Part shown: in pieces, positions 1 to 6,838 of the stretch
How the letters are laid out: each line of letters starts with the position of its first letter
How positions within the stretch are numbered: the stretch's first letter is position 1
Source of the DNA: a bacterium
GTDB lineage: Bacteria > Thermosulfidibacterota > Thermosulfidibacteria > Thermosulfidibacterales > JALWSI01
Reading direction: 5' to 3'
NCBI GenBank assembly: GCA_027080315.1
Contig: JALWSI010000097.1
Location: forward strand, 1-6,838
Length of the DNA stretch: 6,838 nt
Notes under the pieces: model-generated
The model's database searches: none
The model's input: the letters and a program-made list of their open reading frames with translations, nothing else
Told to the model about the DNA's origin: nothing
Position numbers and translations under genes: made by a program

Positions 1-18
1 CGTCACCCTGTAGCGCAT
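1..18 (-). CDS. Start of the next operon gene (partial, runs off the left edge)
   Basis: Only six codons are visible, reading MRYRVT. The ATG shares one base with the TGA of the upstream membrane/TPR gene in a TGATG junction, which is typical of translational coupling. An AAAGGA Shine-Dalgarno at 27-32 lies 8 nt before the ATG. This spacing and the run of overlapping junctions upstream make a real start likely. The product cannot be identified from six residues. By context it should be a further member of the polysaccharide operon. Confidence 0.6.
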
Positions 19-1052
19 CAATTCAGTCCTTTCAGCTCTTCTTTAAGAGAGACCTTCTTTTTCAGCCAGCGCTTAACCTTCTCAATAAGCTCTTTGCGAT
101 AGTTTTCGTCCAGTACCGTCTCTTCAAGGTACTTTTTGTACTTCTCTAAGGCGTTGTCTCCCTTCTTCTTCTCCTCTTCATCTCCTGTTAAACGGTAGAT
201 GGCGTAGTGGGTTTCAGCTATGTGGCGTATCCAACCCCTGCCTCTCTCCTCCTGCTCCATCTTTTCGGCATAGGCGAGGAACTCCCGGTAGGCCTCAACG
301 GCCTTCTCCTTCTCACCCAGGTCTTCGTAAACACCTGCAACATCACACCAGAAGACTCCTCCGTCTTCCTTCTTAGCCTCTTCAAGGTAATAGTTAAGCA
401 TGTTTTTCCGGGCGTTGAGGAGCCTCTCCTCGTTGCCGATCTTTTCCCACAGCTCTGCTGCATCTTCCCAGTACCACCCTTCCTCTTTGGCTAAACGCTC
501 AACCACTTCCACTGCCCGTTGCAGATCCTTCAGGGTCTTCTCAAATATGTCCCTTGCCTTCCTGAGGTAGTAGTCGTCGGTCTCCTTCTCTGCCAGCTTC
601 AAGCAGAGCTCTGCCACCTTCTTCCAGTCTCCTGCCTCTTCGTAGCAGAAGAGGGCAGAGGAATCCCATCCCAGCTCCTCGTAAAGCTTGGCTGCCTCGT
701 GGTACTTCTTGGCCTTTCTCAGTTTAAGGGCGGCCTTCTCTTTCTTTCCTTCTCTGAGCAGGGTTTCAGGGGACTTGAACCTGTCAACGATTCCCAGTTC
801 AGGCTCGGTTATGTAGAGGAGCCCTGCCACCACCAAGCACACAAAGAAGATCGTTAACAGCACAAACCAGGTTGGATGGTGTAACAGTGCTGCCTCGTAG
901 GCCCCATTTAGGCCCAAAAGCCCCAGAACCAGCGAGATCCCCCCCAGCTTCCAGTTGCGGGCCCATAGGGCTATTCCGCCAACGGCGCAGAGGCCAAGCC
1001 CTCCAACCAAGTAAAGGATAAACAGCAAAGCCCTGATCAGAAACTCAAACAT
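18..1052 (-). CDS. Membrane-anchored TPR-like repeat protein
   Basis: This is a 344-residue protein of unrecognised family. Three hydrophobic segments at about residues 5-29, 36-57 and 61-81 should anchor it in the inner membrane. From about residue 95 to the end it is a highly charged, Lys/Glu-rich helical domain. Helical-hairpin motifs such as KKYHEAAKLYEELGWDSSAL (about 115-134) and GEKEKAVEAYREFLAYAEK (about 246-264) resemble TPR or alpha-solenoid repeats, which usually bind other proteins. No enzyme motif is seen. A GGGAGGA Shine-Dalgarno at 1061-1067 lies 8 nt before the ATG, and the start overlaps the end of the epimerase gene by 8 nt. Its place behind two nucleotide-sugar genes suggests a scaffold or regulatory role in polysaccharide assembly or export, but that is inference. 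Membrane topology and function are unproven. Confidence 0.75.
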   Translation of the reverse strand: MFEFLIRALLFILYLVGGLGLCAVGGIALWARNWKLGGISLVLGLLGLNGAYEAALLHHPTWFVLLTIFFVCLVVAGLLYITEPELGIVDRFKSPETLLREGKKEKAALKLRKAKKYHEAAKLYEELGWDSSALFCYEEAGDWKKVAELCLKLAEKETDDYYLRKARDIFEKTLKDLQRAVEVVERLAKEEGWYWEDAAELWEKIGNEERLLNARKNMLNYYLEEAKKEDGGVFWCDVAGVYEDLGEKEKAVEAYREFLAYAEKMEQEERGRGWIRHIAETHYAIYRLTGDEEEKKKGDNALEKYKKYLEETVLDENYRKELIEKVKRWLKKKVSLKEELKGLN

Positions 1053-2052
1053 CTTTCATTTCCTCCCTTCTCTCTCCCTCTTCACACGACACATCTTTCA
1101 ACCAATCCCGATTCTCGTGGTACCATTCTACCGATCTCCTTATCCCCTCTGCAAGATCAACCTTTGGTTCCCAATCAAGCAGCCTTTTGGCCTTCTCAAT
1201 CTCGGCCCAGGTGGCCATCATATCCGCCTTGTGGAAGGGCTTGTACTCTACCTTTGCCTTTTTTCCCACATACTCTTCCACCAAGGCCAGTGCCTCCATG
1301 AGACCATGGGGCCTGTTGTTACCAAGGTTGATCACCTCAAACCCCACCTCTCTCAATCCTGCTACGGTACCTTTGGCGATGTCGTCAACGTAGGTGAAGT
1401 CCCGGCTCTGTGATCCGTCGCCGTAGATGGTTATGGGAGTACCTTCAGCCACGTACTTGATGAACCTGAATATGCTCATGTCGGGACGCCCTGCAGGGCC
1501 ATACACGGTGAAGTACCGGGTTACAGTGATGTCTATGCCGTAGAGATAGTGGTATGAGTAACAGAGCGCCTCGGCGGCTTTTTTGGATGCAGCGTAGGGG
1601 GAGAGTGGTTCATTCACCGGTAACTCCTCAACAAAGGGCATGGGGCTTCCCGCATACAAGCTTGATGTTGAGGCAAGAAGAAATTTTTTAACCCCAAACT
1701 TTCTGCAGCACTCAAGGAGCACCAGAGTGCCCTTGGCGTTTGTGTGAAGGTAGATCTGGGGATCAACAAGGCTGTATCTCACCCCTGCCCTGGCAGCCAG
1801 GTTGATCACTGCGTGAAACTCGTGTTGAGAAAAGATAGGTTCTACAAATCCCTCGTCTGCGATGTCTCCTTTGTAAAAGGTGAAGTTTGGGGATCTTTGA
1901 AGCTGCGAGAGCCTCCACTCTTTGAGCCTCACGTCGTAGTAGAGGTTCATCTCGTCTATTCCTACCACCTGGTAGCCGTTTTCAAGAAGAAGCTCCCCGG
2001 TCTTCCAGCCAATGAACCCTGCGCATCCCGTGAGAAGGACGGTCTTACCCAT
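1045..2052 (-). CDS. NAD-dependent epimerase/dehydratase, UDP-glucuronate 4-epimerase-like
   Basis: This is an extended short-chain dehydrogenase/reductase of 335 residues, a cytoplasmic nucleotide-sugar enzyme. The NAD-binding glycine motif TGCAGFIG is at residues 8-15. An acidic residue ends beta-2 at D33 (GID), and GDIAD at 62-66 contacts the adenine in this family. The catalytic set is S/T around 128-131 (ASTSS), Y153 and K157 (YAASK). The blocks RYFTVYGPAGRPDM (179-192) and SQSRDFTYVDDI (214-225) match UDP-glucuronate 4-epimerases, which make UDP-galacturonate. A related UDP-GlcNAcA or UDP-GlcNAc epimerase is also possible. The ATG at 2052 is preferred because the glycine motif then sits at the normal distance from the N-terminus. 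It overlaps the aminotransferase stop by 8 nt (ATGGGTAA) and has a weak GGGGA 5 nt upstream. A TTG at 2073 would add seven residues. The C-terminal tail after about residue 318 is charged and probably not catalytic. Confidence 0.88.
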   Translation of the reverse strand: MGKTVLLTGCAGFIGWKTGELLLENGYQVVGIDEMNLYYDVRLKEWRLSQLQRSPNFTFYKGDIADEGFVEPIFSQHEFHAVINLAARAGVRYSLVDPQIYLHTNAKGTLVLLECCRKFGVKKFLLASTSSLYAGSPMPFVEELPVNEPLSPYAASKKAAEALCYSYHYLYGIDITVTRYFTVYGPAGRPDMSIFRFIKYVAEGTPITIYGDGSQSRDFTYVDDIAKGTVAGLREVGFEVINLGNNRPHGLMEALALVEEYVGKKAKVEYKPFHKADMMATWAEIEKAKRLLDWEPKVDLAEGIRRSVEWYHENRDWLKDVSCEEGERREEMKDV

Positions 2053-3145
2053 AGAATCCCCGTATCGCTTCAATCACCATCTCTTGCTCTTCCTCTTTTA
2101 GATAGGGGTGCATGGGAAGGCTCATCACCATTTTGGCCGCCTTCTCTGCCTGTGGGAAAGAGCCCTCTTTGTAGCCCAGAGACTCAAAACAGGGTTGTAT
2201 GTGGAGTGGGATGGGATAATGCACCGCTACAGGTATCCCTTGGGACTCAAGGTGGCTTTTCAGATCGTCTCTCTTCTCAGCCTTTATGGTGTATTGGGCA
2301 AACACCGACAGGTTGTGATCAAGCACCTTTGGAGTCTCCACAACCCCTGACAGTCCTTGGTTGTAAACCTCTGCTTTCTCTTGCCTTAACTCCACCTCTT
2401 TTGGAAAGTGTCTCAGCTTAACCAAGATGACCGCTGCCTGGATGGTGTCCATGCGTCCGTTTATTCCAATGGAGTGGTGAAGGTAACGCTCCTTCTGGCC
2501 GTGGTTTCTTAGCATCTTGAGGTGTTCTGCAAGCCCGGGATCAGAGGTGAAGACCGCGCCGCCATCTCCAAAACACCCCAAGGGCTTGGCTGGGAAGAAG
2601 GAGGTGATGGCTACCTCTGTGATTCCACAGGATGGTCGGTTCTTGTAGGTTGCCCCAAAGGACTGGGCAGCGTCTTCTAAAAGAAACAACCCGTGCCTTT
2701 CTGCAATCTCTGATAGTTCATCAAACTCGGGGCATTGACCAAATAGGCTCACCGCCACTATGCCCTTGGTCCTCTCTGTGATGGCGTCCTCCACCAGACT
2801 GGGATCAATGTTGAAGGTTACAGGGTCAATATCCACAAAGACGGGTTTTGCCCCTAAAAAGGCTATTGTCTCTGCAGTGGCAATGAAGGTGAAGGGGGGG
2901 GTGATCACCTCATCACCTGGGCCCACCCCCAGGGCCATGAGGGCGAGAAGAAGGGCGTCTGTGCCAGAAGAGCAGGAGACCACCTCTCTATTACCAACAA
3001 ACCGCCCAAGCTCCTTCTCCATCTGGGTTATCTGCGGTCCCATGATGTACCGGGCCGAGGCAACCACCTCACCAATAGCCTCATCAATCTCGTTCTTGTA
3101 AAGGTTGTACTGCCGTTTCAAGTCAATGAAATCCATCTTCATCAT
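2045..3145 (-). CDS. wbpE: DegT/DnrJ/EryC1-family sugar-nucleotide aminotransferase, WbpE-like
   Basis: This is a PLP-dependent fold-type I aminotransferase of 366 residues, normal for the family. The start MMKMDFIDLKRQY is a typical DegT N-terminus. SSGTDALLLAL (59-69) binds the cofactor phosphate, EDAAQSFGA (157-165) carries the Asp (D158) that pairs with the pyridine nitrogen, and K187 in TSFFPAKPLGCFGDGGA is the expected Schiff-base lysine. That last block and VHYPIPLHIQP (308-318) resemble WbpE/WlbC as I recall them. These enzymes convert UDP-3-keto-GlcNAc-uronate to the 3-amino sugar using glutamate. The assignment is by recall, and other 3- or 4-amino-sugar DegT enzymes are possible. 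No partner dehydrogenase (WbpB) or acetyltransferase (WbpD) is in view. A GGAGAG Shine-Dalgarno at 3151-3156 is 5 nt before the ATG, which overlaps the regulator stop by 4 nt (ATGA). Confidence 0.9.
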   Translation of the reverse strand: MMKMDFIDLKRQYNLYKNEIDEAIGEVVASARYIMGPQITQMEKELGRFVGNREVVSCSSGTDALLLALMALGVGPGDEVITPPFTFIATAETIAFLGAKPVFVDIDPVTFNIDPSLVEDAITERTKGIVAVSLFGQCPEFDELSEIAERHGLFLLEDAAQSFGATYKNRPSCGITEVAITSFFPAKPLGCFGDGGAVFTSDPGLAEHLKMLRNHGQKERYLHHSIGINGRMDTIQAAVILVKLRHFPKEVELRQEKAEVYNQGLSGVVETPKVLDHNLSVFAQYTIKAEKRDDLKSHLESQGIPVAVHYPIPLHIQPCFESLGYKEGSFPQAEKAAKMVMSLPMHPYLKEEEQEMVIEAIRGFYG

Positions 3146-3495
3146 AGGTTCTCTCCGGTTCCTTGGGATGGAGTTTCCTCCATCTCCTTTAGGTCCTTTC
3201 TCAGTGCCTCAATCTCCCGTTGTAGCCTCTCGTACTCTTCCGTCTTGCGTCTTAAGAAGTGGTAGGTCAAACGCACCTTCTCTTCCATGCCCTTGGGGGT
3301 GAGGTAGTAGAGGTATTTGGCCTTGTTATCAGAGCTTTTGAAGTTCCTCATCTTAACAAGCCCCTTCTCAACAAGGGCCTTGATGAGATAGTTGGTCTTG
3401 CCAACGCTCACTCCTAAGGCTTGGGCAAGCTCCCTCTGGGTGATGGCAGGGTTCTCCTCTATGAGCTTGATCAGTTTCAGCCTCTCTTCACTCAA
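3142..3495 (-). CDS. MarR-type EPS-associated winged-helix regulator
   Basis: This is a small 117-residue DNA-binding protein. Residues about 4-65 form a winged helix: ITQRELAQALGVSVGKTNYL (18-37) is the helix-turn-helix, followed by LIKALVEKGLVKMRNF and a wing ending at YLYYLTPKGMEEK. This arrangement matches the EPS-associated MarR-like regulator family found beside exopolysaccharide genes. Residues about 75-108 are charged and heptad-like, a probable coiled-coil dimerisation helix. The start is TTG at 3495. An upstream in-frame TGA leaves no earlier start, and a TGAGGT Shine-Dalgarno lies about 7 nt before it. The stop overlaps the aminotransferase ATG, so it probably controls its own operon. 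A 22-bp inverted repeat just upstream is a candidate binding site. Whether it represses or activates cannot be read from the sequence. Confidence 0.88.
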   Translation of the reverse strand: MSEERLKLIKLIEENPAITQRELAQALGVSVGKTNYLIKALVEKGLVKMRNFKSSDNKAKYLYYLTPKGMEEKVRLTYHFLRRKTEEYERLQREIEALRKDLKEMEETPSQGTGENL

Positions 3496-3502
3496 AGGCC
3501 AT

Positions 3503-3524
3503 ACCTCACTTCATGATGTGTGGT
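3503..3524. promoter_or_regulatory. 22-bp inverted repeat, putative operator of the EPS regulator
   Basis: On the plus strand the left half is ACCTCACTTCA and the right half TGATGTGTGGT. The reverse complement of the right half is ACCACACATCA, which matches the left half at 9 of 11 positions with no spacer. It lies directly downstream of the putative -10 of the regulator gene and overlaps its Shine-Dalgarno. A dimeric winged-helix protein bound here would block transcription and could hide the ribosome binding site. Perfect symmetry at the centre and mismatches only at two mirrored positions support a protein site over chance. Function is inferred from symmetry and position. Confidence 0.5.
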
Positions 3525-3526
3525 GT

Positions 3527-3556
3527 TTTCTATTTTCACCCTTATGCTCTATGCAA
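3527..3556 (-). promoter_or_regulatory. Putative sigma70-type promoter of the polysaccharide operon
   Basis: On the minus strand TTGCAT (3556-3551) and TAGAAA (3532-3527) are separated by 18 nt, matching TTGACA and TATAAT at 3 and 4 of 6 positions. Transcription would begin near 3520, giving a leader of about 25 nt before the regulator start and placing the inverted repeat over the start site. The match is modest. The operon could instead be read through from enolase, because no strong terminator is seen in the 73-bp gap. Confidence 0.3.
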
Positions 3557-3568
3557 CGGGATTGAAAA

Positions 3569-4864
<1,296 letters not shown>

Positions 4865-4950
4865 TCACAGAGTTGGTCTGTTGATACCAAAATAGATGGC
4901 CCTTCACCACCTCAAGGAGTCGCATTGAGACACTTTACATCTCCTCAAAC

Positions 4951-4979
4951 TTGACACTCTCTTCACCAATACATACGTG
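4951..4979 (+). promoter_or_regulatory. Possible promoter for the glycosyltransferase gene
   Basis: A perfect TTGACA is at 4951-4956. With a 17-nt spacer the -10 position reads TACGTG (4974-4979), matching TATAAT at only two positions, so the call rests on the -35. The leader to the start at 5049 would be about 60 nt and would include the repeated GGGTGAGA motif, at least in part. Confidence 0.25.
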
Positions 4980-4992
4980 ATGCCTATGAGAT

Positions 4993-5020
4993 GGGTGAGA
5001 TTGCCCTAAAAAGGGTGAGA
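4993..5020 (+). repeat. Two direct copies of GGGTGAGA, 20 bp apart
   Basis: Exact 8-mers start at 4993 and 5013, about two helical turns apart, and both are followed closely by a TG or ATG. They lie upstream of the glycosyltransferase start. They could be a tandem regulator site, but a pair of 8-mers in a purine-rich leader may be chance. Confidence 0.35.
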
Positions 5021-5048
5021 ATGATCCAAAGGAGATGATTGAAAGGGA

Positions 5049-6713
5049 ATGGTCATACTGAAGAGGCTACCTGCCCAAGGAACCATTGGGTCAAAAGAGA
5101 TTGGGGTTTTGAGAGAGGCCCTTACCCGCAACTGGCTTAGAATCTTGTTGCTCGTGGTTCTCTCCTGTGCCGTACTGCTTCCCTCGCTCTCCACAACCTC
5201 TTTGTGGGATCCCGACGAGGGTCGCTATGCAGTGTGTGCAAGAACCGCTATTCGTGAGGGACACTGGATTGTGCCCTATTACAATGGCCATCCCCGAGTG
5301 GTTAAGCCTCCACTTATGGTGTGGCTGGTGGCGGCGAGCTCCTTGGCCTTCAACAAAGGAGAGGTGACTGAGTGGACCGCCCGTCTCCCTTCAGTTTTGG
5401 CCGCTGTATTAACCGTGGTTCTCACATTTCTCATTGCATACATTCTGGGTTTGGAACCCAACGCTTCAATGCTGGCGGGACTGATACTCTTAACCTCCCA
5501 TCTATTTTGTAAACAGGGCAGGTTTGCCATAACAGACATGGTGCTTCTCTTCTTTTTAATCGCCTCATTCTTCTGTTTCGTCATGGGTTATGGCTTAGGA
5601 AGGGCCATGCCCAACGAGAGATGGTATCTGGGGATGTACCTCTTCTGGGGATTGGCCACCATGCAGAAAGGGCCGGCAGTTGGGTTTGTGCTGCCTGTTT
5701 TGATCATCATGGTCTTTCTGTGGAGCAGTTCAGAGCTTTACAGGGTGAGAGAGCTGATCTCCTTGTGGGGGATAGCTATCTATCTTCTTCTTGTGTTGCC
5801 TTGGCCTTTGGCGGTGGGCAAAGACTACCTTAAGGCCTTTTTATGGGATAATAATGTGAAGAGATTTGCCAGCAATCCTGAGTGGAAGAGCTCTCCCTTC
5901 TTTTACATTAGCAACCTTCCCTTTCAGTTCATGCCCTGGAGCCCTTTCCTGGTGCTTCTTTTTGGGACTATCCGCAAGGTTAAGCTGGAGTTTGAGGTTA
6001 AGACGGCCTTTTTGTGGTGCTGGTTTGGAGTGGTGTTTCTGCTCTTCTCTCTCTCAGACACAAAGAGGTCTTCCTACATTTTGCCCCTTTACCCAGCCCT
6101 CTCCATCCTTGTTGCTTGGGCTTTTCAGAATCTTGAGTGGCATGAGAGGGAGCTCAGACCTTACTGGAAGGTGAGTCTTGTTCTATTGGGCCTGTCCCTT
6201 GCAGGGGTGTGCGGAGGAATGGTGTGGCTATGGTGGAATCGCATGCCTGTGGATCCTTTGGGCATCGCTTTGGGACTGTTTGGGGCCTCCTTAGGCGCTC
6301 CTCTTCTGCTCTATCTCTTGTCAAAGGAGAGGTTGAAGCCAGTTGTGGGCTTGGTTTTTGCTTTGGCTTTGGGATACTCCCTTCTCTACACCGCTTGGTA
6401 CCAACCAACTTACGATAGATATTACCGTTCGCCTAAGCGGTACATTATGCCCATGAAGAAGCTCTTGGGGAGTTCACGGCTCTTCCATTTAGGCTCTATC
6501 CGCTCCCACGATCTCTTCTATTTTGAGAGAGATCACATTCCCGCCTGGACACCTAAGGACGGTGTTGAGGTTTTGAAGAACTCATATCTCCTTTCAAGGG
6601 GCAGAAAGGTAGATGCTTTCCCCACCGAGATTAAGGCTGGACTAAATGAGGTTATTGAGGTAAAATATCGGGGTAAGAGAATGGTACTCTTAAGGGGAGA
6701 CAATGGGGTATAA
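5049..6713 (+). CDS. ArnT/PMT-family membrane glycosyltransferase (GT-C fold)
   Basis: This is a 554-residue polytopic inner-membrane protein of the GT-C fold. Such enzymes transfer a sugar from a polyprenyl-phosphate donor to a lipid, protein or glycan on the outer face of the membrane. A hydrophobic helix at about 29-46 is followed by the first outside loop with DPDEGRYA (54-61), whose D54 and E57 fit the catalytic acidic site of the family, and KPPLMVWL (86-93). GRFAITDM (157-164) is a second acidic motif, KGP is at 207-209, and LPWPL (250-254) and the block SDTKRSSYILPLYPAL (336-351) are typical of ArnT-like proteins. About ten further hydrophobic segments run to residue 450. The last 100 residues form a soluble domain. 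The acceptor is unknown, and aminoarabinose transfer to lipid A is only one option. The start is uncertain: GGAG at 5031-5034 is 14 nt upstream and an in-frame TGA at 5040 blocks any earlier start. Confidence 0.85.
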   Translation: MVILKRLPAQGTIGSKEIGVLREALTRNWLRILLLVVLSCAVLLPSLSTTSLWDPDEGRYAVCARTAIREGHWIVPYYNGHPRVVKPPLMVWLVAASSLAFNKGEVTEWTARLPSVLAAVLTVVLTFLIAYILGLEPNASMLAGLILLTSHLFCKQGRFAITDMVLLFFLIASFFCFVMGYGLGRAMPNERWYLGMYLFWGLATMQKGPAVGFVLPVLIIMVFLWSSSELYRVRELISLWGIAIYLLLVLPWPLAVGKDYLKAFLWDNNVKRFASNPEWKSSPFFYISNLPFQFMPWSPFLVLLFGTIRKVKLEFEVKTAFLWCWFGVVFLLFSLSDTKRSSYILPLYPALSILVAWAFQNLEWHERELRPYWKVSLVLLGLSLAGVCGGMVWLWWNRMPVDPLGIALGLFGASLGAPLLLYLLSKERLKPVVGLVFALALGYSLLYTAWYQPTYDRYYRSPKRYIMPMKKLLGSSRLFHLGSIRSHDLFYFERDHIPAWTPKDGVEVLKNSYLLSRGRKVDAFPTEIKAGLNEVIEVKYRGKRMVLLRGDNGV

Positions 6714-6838
6714 AGAGAGATACGCCAAGTATTACCTGCTCTGTAGAGGGGTGATGGCTGTAGCCACCGCTATCTTCTTGGTTTCTTTTTTCGTTCAGTT
6801 CAGAACCCTACAGACAAAGGTGTTGGCTTCTTATCTTT
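6703..6838 (+). CDS. Membrane protein, N-terminal part (partial, runs off the right edge)
   Basis: The frame is open for 45 codons to the window end and begins MGYKERYAKYYLLCRGVM. Residues about 15-33 (RGVMAVATAIFLVSFFVQF) form a single hydrophobic segment after a basic N-terminus, so it is a probable signal anchor or first membrane helix. The ATG overlaps the glycosyltransferase stop by 11 nt and has AAGGGGAG 3 nt upstream, showing an operon with translational coupling. The family cannot be named from this fragment. By context it is likely another envelope-polysaccharide protein. Confidence 0.65.
   Translation, partial: MGYKERYAKYYLLCRGVMAVATAIFLVSFFVQFRTLQTKVLASYL

Noticed and set aside
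207-857. Plus-strand open frames opposite the TPR gene
   Set aside because: They are antisense shadows of a well-supported gene, with no family resemblance or ribosome sites.
2053-2073. TTG start at 2073 for the epimerase, adding seven residues
   Set aside because: The ATG at 2052 places the NAD-binding motif at the usual distance from the N-terminus and gives the same 8-nt overlap as the next junction.
3551-3567. CRISPR-repeat-like ending GGGATTGAAAA
   Set aside because: Only one copy exists, with no regularly spaced repeats and no cas genes, so it is a chance resemblance.
5091-5584. Minus-strand open frames opposite the glycosyltransferase
   Set aside because: They lie wholly within a gene with clear family motifs and show no recognisable protein.

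Overview
The window looks like bacterial chromosome with short intergenic gaps and Shine-Dalgarno (SD) starts (GGGAGG, GGAGAG, TGAGGT). Proteins are rich in Lys and Glu, which may hint at a thermophile, but no phylum can be named from the sequence alone. Two themes are present: cell-surface polysaccharide synthesis and one central-metabolism gene, enolase.

Layout. On the minus strand, reading right to left, enolase (4843 to 3569) is followed after 73 bp by a tightly packed run. That run is a MarR-type EPS-associated regulator (3495-3142), a WbpE/DegT-type sugar-nucleotide aminotransferase (3145-2045), a UDP-glucuronate-epimerase-like SDR enzyme (2052-1045), a three-helix membrane protein with a TPR-like cytoplasmic domain (1052-18), and the first six codons of another gene (18 to the window edge). 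The four junctions overlap by 4, 8, 8 and 1 nt, so these genes are almost certainly one translationally coupled operon. On the plus strand, diverging from enolase, are an ArnT/PMT-like lipid-linked-sugar glycosyltransferase (5049-6713) and the start of an overlapping membrane protein cut by the window end (6703 onward). The 205-bp divergent gap (4844-5048) has no convincing gene.

How they fit together. The aminotransferase and epimerase would make amino- or uronic-acid nucleotide sugars, the regulator would control the operon, and the divergent glycosyltransferase would move sugars from a polyprenyl carrier to an acceptor outside the membrane. The TPR protein may be an assembly or scaffold factor, which is inference.

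The most striking feature is an in-frame TAG at codon 177 of an otherwise intact, full-length enolase. All recognised catalytic and metal-binding residues are present on both sides, and family homologues normally have Glu or a similar residue there. None of the six complete genes ends in TAG. The choices are a recent nonsense mutation, a sequence error, amber suppression, or reassignment of TAG as sense (for example pyrrolysine). The window alone cannot decide. A second good signal is a 22-bp inverted repeat between a putative promoter and the ribosome binding site of the regulator, a likely autoregulatory operator.
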